Shown piece after piece: positions 16,014-23,613 of a stretch of 35,385 nt of DNA. The first letter of the stretch is position 1; every line of letters begins with the position of its first letter. The stretch covers positions 1 to 35,385 of the forward strand of contig CALLQQ010000128.1 in NCBI GenBank assembly GCA_938014915.1, written 5' to 3'. The notes below the pieces were generated by a model, which was given only the letters and a program-made list of their open reading frames with translations, did not search any database and was not told where the DNA came from. The translations under genes and the position numbers were made by a program. This DNA is from an uncultured Clostridia bacterium. GTDB taxonomy: Bacteria; Bacillota; Clostridia; Oscillospirales; Ruminococcaceae.

Positions 16014-16631
16014 ATGAGAAGAATATCAAAAGGTGGGAATTCCCTAGAATTCATATTACGGATAAAGGGTTTTATAGCGTTAATGGTGGTAATGCTATTA
16101 GGTGTGCTGATAGGTTCATATCTATCCGCATCTCTTGGCGAAAGTGGAATACGTACATTATCTTTCATTACGCAAGGATTCCTCAAGAGCCGTACGGAGC
16201 AAACACTCCTTCAAACACTATCAGCATCATTCTTTAGCTCCGGATTATTGATTATTATATCTTTCGCGACAGGATTTAGTGCTATTGGTCAGCCGCTCAC
16301 CGTATTCATACCCTTTTTTAGGGGATTGGGGCTAGGCTTTTCAATGTCGCATTTATACTGGACAACGGGATTTAAAGGATTATTAATATGCCTTGTTCTA
16401 ATATTGCCAAGTGCGCTAATATCAACACTTGCAATTGTTATCGGAACAAGGGAATCACTTAAATTATCGAATTTCTTCCTGCGTTATGCGCTCGGGAATT
16501 CAGCAGATGATGAAGCATCGGGAGTGATTCGGCTCTATTTATCGAAATTCACTATCCTACTGATTTTATGCGGATTCGGCGCTTTAGTCGATAGTGTGAT
16601 AAACTTCCTATTTGCGGGGTTGCTCCTCTGA
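16014..16631 (+). CDS. spoIIM: SpoIIM-like integral membrane protein (stage II sporulation protein M family)
   Basis: This is a 205-residue protein with about five hydrophobic segments: roughly 17–40, 72–95, 98–112, 120–145 and 180–203. The family hallmark is a glycine-rich turn near FFRGLGLGFSMSHLYWTTG. In Bacillus, SpoIIM is part of the SpoIID-M-P complex that drives septal peptidoglycan hydrolysis during engulfment. Here no other spo genes are nearby, so the evidence is family resemblance only. The ribosome site (AAAGGAA, about 11 bp upstream) is slightly distant. The 104 bp between proC and this gene hold no strong sigma-A promoter, which would fit sporulation-sigma control, although I cannot show that. 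Confidence 0.75.
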   Translation: MRRISKGGNSLEFILRIKGFIALMVVMLLGVLIGSYLSASLGESGIRTLSFITQGFLKSRTEQTLLQTLSASFFSSGLLIIISFATGFSAIGQPLTVFIPFFRGLGLGFSMSHLYWTTGFKGLLICLVLILPSALISTLAIVIGTRESLKLSNFFLRYALGNSADDEASGVIRLYLSKFTILLILCGFGALVDSVINFLFAGLLL

Positions 16632-16665
16632 AGTGGTGGCTTGGCGATAAGTATTTACTTCCCGC

Positions 16666-16694
16666 TTGCCAAAACACAATATAACCGTTATAAT
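16666..16694 (+). promoter_or_regulatory. Sigma-A promoter of the DUF624 gene
   Basis: TTGCCA (16666–16671) and a perfect TATAAT (16689–16694) are 17 bp apart. Transcription would start near 16701, 28 bp before the chosen TTG start at 16729. Confidence 0.75.
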
Positions 16695-16728
16695 AATATT
16701 AGGACTGATAAAAAAGGGGATGTATATA

Positions 16729-17574
16729 TTGGCTGGATTCTTTGGGCTATTTGATTATAATAAGGCGGGCGCTGGTGTAAGTAAAAACGCACCTAAAAAG
16801 AGGCGCTTTTTTCTGTTTTTTGAGATATACTTCCGCCGATTCTGGAAATTAATTTTACTCAATATACTTTACTTTGTATGCTGCATACCGATTGTAACGA
16901 TCGGTCCTGCTACATCAGGATTTATATTCGTATTGAGGAATTTCTCACAAGAACGGCATGCCGATGTTGCAAGCGATTTTTTCAGGGCTTTTCGCAAGAA
17001 TTTTAAGCAGTCTTTTATTATGGGATTAATTGATTTAGTTTTCATTATACTGATGAGTGTATCAATTTATTTTTACTTTATGAGGAGTGCCGATAATTCA
17101 TTCCTATACTTTCCGCTTATAATATGTATCTCGATGACAATTGTTTTTATTATGATGCATTTCTACATTCATTTAATGATTGTCACACTTGATTTGAAAT
17201 TGAAGCCGATATTGAAGAATGCCTTTTTCCTTTCCTTCCTCGGCATTAAGACTAATGCTATAACCTTTTTGTTATTAATTGTTCTAAATTTCCCGCTAAT
17301 ATTACTACCATTTACGATGGATATTGCAGGAATACCATTGCTATTGATGTTTATAGCAATCTTCCCCCTTTCATTCTCGGGATTCATCATATGTTTCAAT
17401 TCGTATAAATATATTCAGAAGTTTGTAATAGACCCATATTATAAAGAAATCGGTGAGGAGAATCCCGAATATGCGCATCTTGCCAAAGATGAAGATGCTC
17501 TATTCACTGATAGGGGCGGCGAAGAAAAACCGATAAAATCTAAGCCCAGAGTCAAGGGGAAGCGAATAAAATAA
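16729..17574 (+). CDS. DUF624 (YesL-like) membrane protein
   Basis: This is a 281-residue integral membrane protein. The N-terminal signature FFGLFDYNKAGAGVSKNAPKK, then a basic FFEIYFRRFWKL and the hydrophobic span FVCCIPIVTIGPATSGF, are typical of the YesL/DUF624 family, whose function is unknown. In other genomes it often lies beside carbohydrate ABC transporter or polysaccharide-use genes. About five to six membrane spans fall between residues 35 and 245, followed by a basic tail. I choose TTG 16729 (AAAAAGGGG 9 bp upstream). ATG 16720 abuts that ribosome site, and the TTG at 16666 is the promoter -35 itself. A strong terminator follows, making this a single-gene unit. Confidence 0.82.
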   Translation: MAGFFGLFDYNKAGAGVSKNAPKKRRFFLFFEIYFRRFWKLILLNILYFVCCIPIVTIGPATSGFIFVLRNFSQERHADVASDFFRAFRKNFKQSFIMGLIDLVFIILMSVSIYFYFMRSADNSFLYFPLIICISMTIVFIMMHFYIHLMIVTLDLKLKPILKNAFFLSFLGIKTNAITFLLLIVLNFPLILLPFTMDIAGIPLLLMFIAIFPLSFSGFIICFNSYKYIQKFVIDPYYKEIGEENPEYAHLAKDEDALFTDRGGEEKPIKSKPRVKGKRIK

Positions 17575-17581
17575 GAATATT

Positions 17582-17648
17582 AAACGCAAGCATTTATGGC
17601 GCATATCATCATATACGATATGCGATTTATATAAAAGCTTGCGTTTTT
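17582..17648 (+). terminator. Compound intrinsic terminator after the DUF624 gene
   Basis: A 10-bp outer stem AAACGCAAGC (17582–17591)/GCTTGCGTTT (17637–17646) ends in a T-run. It encloses a second hairpin, CGCATATC (17600–17607)/GATATGCG (17617–17624). It starts 8 bp after the stop codon. Confidence 0.85.
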
Positions 17649-17668
17649 GCTACAAAATAGTGTATAAT
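17639..17668 (+). promoter_or_regulatory. Probable promoter of the PHP gene, -35 embedded in the terminator
   Basis: TTGCGT (17639–17644) and perfect TATAAT (17663–17668) are 18 bp apart. The -35 half lies in the 3' arm of the preceding terminator. Transcription from near 17675 leaves about 47 nt to the ATG at 17722. Confidence 0.5.
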
Positions 17669-17721
17669 TGTAATAGTAACTATGTCAAATTAGCTATTTT
17701 TATAGTAGAAGGGGTGTAAAA

Positions 17722-18549
17722 ATGACAGGAGATTTACATTGTCACACACGTTTATCCGACGGATCGCTAGGCATTGAGGATATCATCGCTCAGGCAAAGC
17801 GAACTGGAATTGACTTTATTTCTATCACCGATCATGACACTATGGCGTCAACTTCACGTGCTATGGTTCTCGGTGAGAGATATGGTGTTCATATCATTCC
17901 AGGTGTGGAATTCTCTGCGTTCGACAAGAAAAGAAATCGCAAGGTGCATATTCTATGCTACATGCCGGAAAAGCCCGATCGGTTAGAGGGCCTATGCATG
18001 AAAATCAGCGATTTAAGGAAGCAACGCATGAAAAAAATGATCGAAAAAGTCATGGAAATCTACCCCATTACAATGGAAAGTGTACTAAAATATGCTGCAG
18101 GCAGCACATCAATTTTTACTCAGCATATTATGCATGCTCTCATTGACTTAGGGTATACCACGGAATATTTCGGCGATTTATTCCACGTTCTTTTTAATTC
18201 AAAGACGGGGACTTGCTATGTGCCTATTCAGTATCCGGATGTTAAATTCGTGATAAATATGATTCATTCAGCTGATGGGCTCGCCGTCATGGCGCATCCT
18301 ACAATCTATGATAGCTTCGATCTTATGTATGAACTCGCCGAAAGCGGCAAGCTCGATGGTATTGAAGCATGGCACCATAGCAATACGGTCGAGGATACAA
18401 GTAGGATACTATCACTATGCCTTGAGCATAATCTTATCCCGACTGGCGGATCGGATTTCCACGGTATGTATTCATCTCATTCATGCCCAATTGGCAGCTA
18501 CATAACACCGAAAGAATCAATTGAACGTATATTAAAGAAAAATAAATAA
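17722..18549 (+). CDS. PHP-domain metal-dependent phosphoesterase (TrpH/YciV-like)
   Basis: This is a 275-residue cytosolic phosphoesterase. The tri-metal PHP ligands are present: DLHCHTRLSDG (H6, H8, D13), ITDHDT, PGVEFSA, MAHP and TGGSDFHG. This arrangement matches the TrpH/RNase AM branch, whose members hydrolyse 3',5'-nucleoside bisphosphates or 5' ends of short RNAs. The exact substrate is not deducible. The middle region (residues about 90–180) carries the helical insertion usual in this branch. ATG 17722 follows GAAGGGGTG. The malic enzyme begins 13 bp after the stop, so the two are very likely co-transcribed. Confidence 0.88.
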   Translation: MTGDLHCHTRLSDGSLGIEDIIAQAKRTGIDFISITDHDTMASTSRAMVLGERYGVHIIPGVEFSAFDKKRNRKVHILCYMPEKPDRLEGLCMKISDLRKQRMKKMIEKVMEIYPITMESVLKYAAGSTSIFTQHIMHALIDLGYTTEYFGDLFHVLFNSKTGTCYVPIQYPDVKFVINMIHSADGLAVMAHPTIYDSFDLMYELAESGKLDGIEAWHHSNTVEDTSRILSLCLEHNLIPTGGSDFHGMYSSHSCPIGSYITPKESIERILKKNK

Positions 18550-18562
18550 AGGAATCGTGAGT

Positions 18563-19729
18563 ATGAACGAAAAAGCAATAGAACATCATAAGGAATGGAA
18601 GGGCAAAATCGAAATTAATTCTCGTGCGCCCGTTACGAACAAAGAAGAATTGGCAATCGCATATACGCCCGGTGTTGCATCACCATGTATGGCGATTAAA
18701 GACGACCCATCACTATCATATGAACTTACAAGACGTGGCAATCTAGTTGCCGTCATAACCGATGGTACAGCCGTATTGGGGCTGGGCGATATTGGTCCTC
18801 TTGCCTCCATGCCCGTCATGGAGGGGAAATGCTCTTTATTTAAAGAATTTGCCGATGTTGACGCATTCCCCATCTGCCTCGATACTAAAGACGTTGATGA
18901 AATTGTGCGCACAATTGAGTTGCTTGCGCCTAGTTTCGGCGGAATAAATCTTGAAGATATTGCAGCGCCAAGATGTTTTGAGATTGAGCGCCGATTAAAA
19001 GAAAGTCTTGATATTCCTATATTCCATGACGATCAACACGGTACTGCTATTGTGACTTGTGCCGCATTAATCAATGCGGCTAGAGCAAGTGGTAAGGCAC
19101 TCAGCGATATGAAAGTTGTTATCAATGGTGCTGGCGCCGCTGGCATTGCAATAGCGAATCTTCTGCTGAAGTTAGAACTTGATGACATTATCATGGTCGA
19201 TATTGGCGGCATTGTATTCGATGGTGATCCGAATTTAAATTCAGCACAATTAAACGTTGCAAAGATAACTAATAAGCACCGCCGAAAAGGAACACTTGCA
19301 GATGCACTCACTGGTGCGGACGCTTTCATTGGTGTATCCCGCCCGAATTTAGTAACCGCCGATATGGTAGCTTCAATGGGCGATCGCCCAATTATATTCG
19401 CAATGGCGAATCCAACACCGGAAATTATGCCCGATGCAGCCATTAAGGCAGGCGCATACATTGTTGGCACGGGCCGCAGTGACTTCCCCAATCAGATTAA
19501 CAACGTTCTTGCCTTCCCCGGTATATTCAAGGGCGCTTTATCCGTCAGAACTAGGGAGATTAATGACGATATGAATTTGGCGGCTGCACACGCTATCGCT
19601 GGAATTATACCCGACGATGAGCTATCCCGTGAATATATCCTGCCCGATGCTTTTGATAAAAGGATAGTCGATGCAGTATCAAAGGCTGTCGCCGATATTG
19701 CAATTAAGAGCGGACTAGCACGAATATAA
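18563..19729 (+). CDS. Malic enzyme (NAD(P)-dependent, oxaloacetate-decarboxylating)
   Basis: This is a 388-residue short bacterial malic enzyme converting malate to pyruvate and CO2. It shows the tyrosine motif AYTPGVA, DGTAVLGLGDIGPLASMPVMEGK with the catalytic lysine, the metal ligands in INLEDIAAP and FHDDQHGTA, the dinucleotide fold VINGAGAAGIAIANLL, and FAMANPTPEI. It lacks the phosphotransacetylase-like extension of the long bacterial enzymes, so it is the compact type. Coenzyme preference is not decidable by eye. ATG 18563 follows AAAGGAA by 8 bp. The in-frame GTG 18557 is too close to that site. It is last in its unit and is followed by a long hairpin. Confidence 0.93.
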   Translation: MNEKAIEHHKEWKGKIEINSRAPVTNKEELAIAYTPGVASPCMAIKDDPSLSYELTRRGNLVAVITDGTAVLGLGDIGPLASMPVMEGKCSLFKEFADVDAFPICLDTKDVDEIVRTIELLAPSFGGINLEDIAAPRCFEIERRLKESLDIPIFHDDQHGTAIVTCAALINAARASGKALSDMKVVINGAGAAGIAIANLLLKLELDDIIMVDIGGIVFDGDPNLNSAQLNVAKITNKHRRKGTLADALTGADAFIGVSRPNLVTADMVASMGDRPIIFAMANPTPEIMPDAAIKAGAYIVGTGRSDFPNQINNVLAFPGIFKGALSVRTREINDDMNLAAAHAIAGIIPDDELSREYILPDAFDKRIVDAVSKAVADIAIKSGLARI

Positions 19730-19752
19730 CTAACTTTTTTATACATAACGAA

Positions 19753-19796
19753 GAAATAGCACTAACTTTTTTTAAAAAGAAAGTTAGTGCTATTTC
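19753..19796. terminator. 17-bp perfect hairpin between convergent malic enzyme and DUF2079 genes
   Basis: The arms are 19753–19769 and 19780–19796, fully complementary over 17 bp (GAAATAGCACTAACTTT and its complement), with a 10-nt T4A5G loop. It serves both converging transcripts by position. The T-run lies inside the loop region and not after the stem, so termination strength is uncertain. Confidence 0.6.
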
Positions 19797-19800
19797 AAGT

Positions 19801-21597
19801 TTAACCGGGTATCTTCCTATAAAGCAGGGCATATCCAGCTCCATTAAGAACACGGTAGCCATTGCCCTCTAATATCTTCTTATAAGCTTCATAATCATAT
19901 GGATCTGCCCTATTGTCAAGTACGACGAATTCAGTGCCCATTTCCTTTCCTTCCCACATATAGACAACATCCCTATTCGATAGATACGGTGTGAAGTAAG
20001 TTGCTGCTGTCACCGTTGCATCTGGCGGAATTATATCAAGAATGCGGTTGGTCGCATCGATGTTATCTTTATTGAGCCTATACGAATTTATATTATGTTG
20101 TACAGTCATAAAGTTTGTTGAAATCAGGAGTATTAGGCTTGCTATTATAGCAGTAAACATCATCGGCTTCCTATTCCTTTTCGGTATATTGCCGATATTA
20201 CATGCACATAGATAGAGGAGGAGCGCACCCGTTCCATATACATATTGGTAGCCGATATTATATTGATAGATATACGCAGGCATCAAATTAATCACGATCA
20301 TTGGCACAAGTAATAATAAAGCTGAAATCCGCCTAACATAGAAGCAGATAAACATCACCGGTAGGAACATTAATATTAGGAATAGAACCTTTTCCTGTGT
20401 GAAAACTTGCGTAATTAGATAGACGGGATTCGTGAACAATGTCCTCATTACCGATGTCAAGCCGCTTTGACCTAATGGGAAGTAATTCTCGAACCTTGTA
20501 TCCATTATGCCCAGACCGTAGCTATTAATTATAGCAACTGCAATTGCAAAATAGCTTATACCGATCCCCGATATTACAATGCCTTTGAGCCGCTTTTTAT
20601 GATAAAAGAAAGTATAAAGACCGATAAAGATAATATAAAGTGCTGCATCTTCCTTTATCATTAATGTTAGAATTACCGATATTATAATCGGTATCCACCT
20701 ATCTCTTTTTATAAAATACAATGTCCATAATATCATCGGTGGTAAAAATATATTTTCATGAAAATCATAGTTCATGGCGGCGGACAATGCTGGATATAGC
20801 AGATATAGAGCGCTCACTATGAGAGTTGTCGAATTCCCTAGCTTCTTTCTTTTGCATATTAGCATAATGGGGAATACTCCGCTGAATACGATTAGCGGCT
20901 TAATAATTAGTAGGAATTCGACTGAAGGGAATATAATGTACAAGGGCAGAAGTAGGTATAAAATCGGCGATAAATGAACAGCATAATGCGAAAGGAGAAC
21001 ATTCCTCTCCAGTGTCGATAAGGGTAGACCCGTTTTCGCCATGTAGTGGTAGACTTGTGCGAATATGCCAAGGTCGAATGTTGAGCCGTTATGCGATTTA
21101 TATCTCATTACGATGCTCACTGCTATTATTGCCGACATCAGAAGATAGCCGATTATCACGGTGATTATAAGGCTCCTAGTGCTTAATTCGAATCCCAATT
21201 CGCTAAGCCTGCCCGTTCTAAATAGATATAGTATAAAAATAAATAATGTTATCACAACGCCAATTGCAAAATACGGTTGTCCTGCATTATTTATCGTACT
21301 TATTATCGCATAGAGGGCAGCCGATATTAACAGACAATGCGACACCTTGATAAAATCATATAGTTCACGCATTATCTGAATTATTACAAATACAACTACT
21401 ATGCTAAGTATCAGTATTGGAATTTTAATTTGCGTAGGATACATCAGTGATTTTATGCTAGACTGAGTGAAAATTTGGAATAGCGACACCGAAAAAAGAT
21501 ATGATGATATTAATTGCAAAAACAAATCGACCAACATATTGTTCCTCGTTCTGCTATCCCCATCTTTGAATTCTCTGAACATTTTAGATAATCCCAT
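19801..21597 (-). CDS. DUF2079 polytopic membrane protein (GT-C-like)
   Basis: This is a roughly 598-residue protein with about 12 or more hydrophobic spans. The DUF2079 signature region is clear: MRYKSHNGSTFDLGIFAQ, HYAVHLSPILYLLLPLY, YDFHENIFLPP and IKEDAALYI, followed by a soluble C-terminal part (about 500–598). The acidic DLG and histidine positions in the first exoplasmic loop resemble GT-C glycosyltransferases, so lipid-linked sugar transfer is plausible but unproven. I set the start at ATG 21597, preceded by GGAGG about 11 bp upstream. The longer open frame up to 21684 begins with TTG inside the folT terminator and upstream of this gene's promoter. It is transcribed alone. Confidence 0.8.
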   Translation of the reverse strand: MGLSKMFREFKDGDSRTRNNMLVDLFLQLISSYLFSVSLFQIFTQSSIKSLMYPTQIKIPILILSIVVVFVIIQIMRELYDFIKVSHCLLISAALYAIISTINNAGQPYFAIGVVITLFIFILYLFRTGRLSELGFELSTRSLIITVIIGYLLMSAIIAVSIVMRYKSHNGSTFDLGIFAQVYHYMAKTGLPLSTLERNVLLSHYAVHLSPILYLLLPLYIIFPSVEFLLIIKPLIVFSGVFPIMLICKRKKLGNSTTLIVSALYLLYPALSAAMNYDFHENIFLPPMILWTLYFIKRDRWIPIIISVILTLMIKEDAALYIIFIGLYTFFYHKKRLKGIVISGIGISYFAIAVAIINSYGLGIMDTRFENYFPLGQSGLTSVMRTLFTNPVYLITQVFTQEKVLFLILMFLPVMFICFYVRRISALLLLVPMIVINLMPAYIYQYNIGYQYVYGTGALLLYLCACNIGNIPKRNRKPMMFTAIIASLILLISTNFMTVQHNINSYRLNKDNIDATNRILDIIPPDATVTAATYFTPYLSNRDVVYMWEGKEMGTEFVVLDNRADPYDYEAYKKILEGNGYRVLNGAGYALLYRKIPG

Positions 21598-21637
21598 TAT
21601 TCTAAATGCCTCCAACTCCCACATGATAATGTCGTAT

Positions 21638-21666
21638 ATTCTAACATTTAATCCGTTCCTTGTCAA
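21638..21666 (-). promoter_or_regulatory. Sigma-A promoter of the DUF2079 gene
   Basis: Consensus TTGACA (21661–21666) and TAGAAT (21638–21643) are exactly 17 bp apart on the minus strand. Transcription would start near 21631, 34 nt before the ATG at 21597. Confidence 0.78.
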
Positions 21667-21678
21667 TAAAACAGCAAG

Positions 21679-21707
21679 AAACAAGCTATGGGGAGTATAG
21701 CTTGTTT
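21679..21707 (-). terminator. Intrinsic terminator of folT (bidirectional form)
   Basis: An 11-bp perfect stem AAACAAGCTAT (21679–21689)/ATAGCTTGTTT (21697–21707) has a 7-nt loop. On the minus strand it is followed by TTTCTTGCTGTTTT after the folT stop 34 bp upstream. T-rich sequence also flanks it on the plus strand. Confidence 0.75.
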
Positions 21708-21740
21708 TTGTATTCTCATTTTATTATTGGCATATACCAT

Positions 21741-22289
21741 CTAAGATAATCGCCTATTAATCTCCCTAACAGGCAAAAGAAGTGCTATCATTAATGCTAT
21801 CTCAATCGGTAGTAAAATGCCATTTTTAATAGTAGCCGACACTAATCGTGGTATGGGCGCAACATTGAATAAATAAATTAGCCCCAAACTATTAAGCCCA
21901 ATATGCACAAAGATATTGACTGCCGCCTGTGCGAAAATTATTCGTGGAATAATCATCTTCCCCGCTTTATATAGTAGCAGCCCGTATATCAGCCCCGTTA
22001 TCATCTCGAATACCGTCCACACTGGATTAAATCCAAATACATTCGACCTTACAAGGAATCCAAGCACATCTGTGATTGCGCCAGCGAGCATTGCAACTGT
22101 CGGCCCATATAGCATTCCAATCGCAGCAAGCGCCAGAAATGCAAAATTTATTCTCAATGATGCGCTTATGCTAACTGTTAGCGAATCGATCGCTACCGAA
22201 ACGGCAATTAGCATGCCTGCTCCGGCAATAGTACGTACTTTCTTCAACTCTTTAGCAGAATCGCTAAAGGAATGTAAAACCCATGTCAT
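21741..22289 (-). CDS. folT: ECF-transporter folate S-component FolT
   Basis: This is a 182-residue integral membrane protein with about six hydrophobic segments, the normal size for ECF S-components. The N-terminal SAKELKKVRT and the folate-type region SLRINFAFLALAAIGMLYGP, with AGAITDVLGF, match FolT. The THF riboswitch immediately upstream is the strongest functional evidence. FolT captures reduced folate at the membrane and needs the shared EcfAA'T energising module, which is not in this window. ATG 22289 follows GGAGGGG (22294–22300) at good spacing. The start region (22278–22287) is complementary to a leader element at 22336–22345, suggesting translational control. Confidence 0.9.
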   Translation of the reverse strand: MTWVLHSFSDSAKELKKVRTIAGAGMLIAVSVAIDSLTVSISASLRINFAFLALAAIGMLYGPTVAMLAGAITDVLGFLVRSNVFGFNPVWTVFEMITGLIYGLLLYKAGKMIIPRIIFAQAAVNIFVHIGLNSLGLIYLFNVAPIPRLVSATIKNGILLPIEIALMIALLLPVREINRRLS

Positions 22290-22350
22290 AATACCCCTCC
22301 ATTCATAATGCTATCACATAACAAATGTAGGTAAAGACATGGGTTACCTA
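22278..22350 (-). promoter_or_regulatory. Putative translational switch between THF aptamer and folT start
   Basis: The mRNA element AACCCAUGUC (22336–22345) is perfectly complementary over 10 nt to GACAUGGGUU (22278–22287), which includes the G of the start codon and codons 2–4. Pairing would loop out the 48 nt holding the Shine-Dalgarno. A competing local hairpin pairs 22328–22334 with 22344–22350 (7 bp) and holds 8 of the 10 nt in its loop. Confidence 0.5.
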
Positions 22351-22362
22351 TTATGATTATGT

Positions 22363-22460
22363 GCAGCGGGATGCGACTCTTGCACCGCAAGCCTACGGCT
22401 TTTCGTTTAAGTGGCAACTCCCCGTCCACTCAACACTTCACGCGCAAAAATCTACTCTGC
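22363..22460 (-). ncRNA. Tetrahydrofolate (THF) riboswitch aptamer
   Basis: The 98-nt minus-strand element follows the THF (folE-motif) class in order. The P1 strand GCAG is followed by the conserved AGUAGAU, GCGCGUGAAGUG, then a P3 hairpin (GAGUGG/CCACUU) whose loop carries CGGGG. Next come AACGAAAAGCC with a P4 hairpin (AAGCC/GGCUU), the conserved UGCGGUGCAAGAG, and GCAUCCCGCUGC. The CGGGG loop can pair with UCCCG near the 3' end, giving the class-typical pseudoknot. It binds reduced folates. It sits 73 nt upstream of folT. Confidence 0.9.
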
Positions 22461-22484
22461 TTTGCAAAAACAGAAGTCTTTCGA

Positions 22485-22512
22485 CTAATATCATGCAATT
22501 TTATTATATCAA
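22485..22512 (-). promoter_or_regulatory. Probable promoter of the riboswitch–folT transcript
   Basis: TTGATA (22507–22512) and TATTAG (22485–22490) are 16 bp apart, with TGA before the -10. The start near 22478 is about 18 nt before aptamer P1. An overlapping TATAAT at 22503–22508 is an alternative -10 without a good -35. Confidence 0.45.
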
Positions 22513-22541
22513 CACTATGTTAACACGGTGTTGCCGTACAC

Positions 22542-23501
22542 TTAAAAAGAAATTTCATTTGCAATATCGTATAGATCCTTTGTGAAATCTTTCTGCATTT
22601 TTAATGCTTCTTGAATGTCAAAATCGACTATCTTATTATCCTGCATTCCCACTACTCTATTGCCAATATCTTTTTCAAGTAAATCTACTGCGTAATTGCC
22701 CATCTCACTTGCAACTACCCTATCCCTCACCGTCGGGCGACCGCCACGCTGAACATGACCTAAAATTGTTGCACGTGTTTCTATTCCTGTTATCCCTTCA
22801 ATTTGCTCGGCGATACATTCGGAATTACCTACACCTTCGGCAACGATAATGATGAAATGCTCCTTGCCCGATTTGCGGCTGCTATTAATTTTAGCAACTA
22901 AATCGTCCATAGAATAGTCCATCTCTTTTGTAATAATGAATGATGCGCCGCAAGCAATACCCGTATTAAGCGCTAGATAGCCAGCATTCCTACCCATAAC
23001 TTCGACAACGCTACATCTTTCATGCGATTGTGCGGTGTCCCTTAACTTGTCCACCATCTCCATAGCTGTGTTCATTGCCGTATCATAGCCAATTGTATAT
23101 TCTGTGCAGTCGATGTCATTATCAATTGTACCCGGAACACCAACGCACGGGATCCCTCTTTCCGATAAATCGGCAGCACCACGGAATGAACCGTCGCCAC
23201 CAATTGTAACAATTCCCTCAATGCCGGCATCTATGCAAGCTTGTTTTGCCTTTTGCAGTCCTGCCTCATGGCGGAATTCGGGGCATCTAGCGGTATATAG
23301 GATTGTACCGCCCCTTTGAATAATATCCGAAACACTCCTGTCGTTCATCTCAAACATATCGCCCTTAATTAAGCCATTATATCCCCTGCGTATACCGATA
23401 ACTCTCATGCCTTTTCTTATAGCAGTCCTTGTTACAGCTCTGATTGCAGCATTCATGCCGGGAGCATCTCCGCCGCTTGTTAAAACTCCAATTGTTTTCA
23501 T
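22542..23501 (-). CDS. pfkA: ATP-dependent 6-phosphofructokinase
   Basis: This is a 319-residue enzyme phosphorylating fructose 6-phosphate in glycolysis. The ATP site is SGGDAPGMNAAIRA (8–21). GGDGSF (101–106) has the glycine and serine pattern of ATP-using enzymes, unlike the GGDD of pyrophosphate types. The catalytic PGTIDNDI (D127, D129), the substrate arginine region and VEVMGRNAGYLA are intact. Length and motifs equal the allosteric bacterial PfkA. ATG 23501 lies 8 bp after GAGGAG. It follows dnaE, as in many Firmicutes, with its own promoter. The customary pyk neighbour is replaced here by riboswitch–folT. Confidence 0.97.
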   Translation of the reverse strand: MKTIGVLTSGGDAPGMNAAIRAVTRTAIRKGMRVIGIRRGYNGLIKGDMFEMNDRSVSDIIQRGGTILYTARCPEFRHEAGLQKAKQACIDAGIEGIVTIGGDGSFRGAADLSERGIPCVGVPGTIDNDIDCTEYTIGYDTAMNTAMEMVDKLRDTAQSHERCSVVEVMGRNAGYLALNTGIACGASFIITKEMDYSMDDLVAKINSSRKSGKEHFIIIVAEGVGNSECIAEQIEGITGIETRATILGHVQRGGRPTVRDRVVASEMGNYAVDLLEKDIGNRVVGMQDNKIVDFDIQEALKMQKDFTKDLYDIANEISF

Positions 23502-23567
23502 TAGATAATCTCCTCTTCCTCTTATATATTAACTTATAAATATTAAAGTCAAATTCCCTCATAATAT

Positions 23568-23595
23568 ATTCTACCAGTAAAATTCCCCGTGTCAA
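23568..23595 (-). promoter_or_regulatory. Sigma-A promoter of pfkA
   Basis: TTGACA (23590–23595) and TAGAAT (23568–23573) are 16 bp apart, with TGG forming an extended -10. It begins 19 bp after the dnaE stop. Some read-through from dnaE is possible because no terminator is visible between them. Confidence 0.75.
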
Positions 23596-23613
23596 GTAAT
23601 TTCTTGCGTCAAT

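Noticed and set aside
22510..22533. CAACAC/GTGTTG hairpin after pfkA as terminator
   Set aside because: The stem is only 6 bp, no T-run follows, and it overlaps the likely folT promoter.
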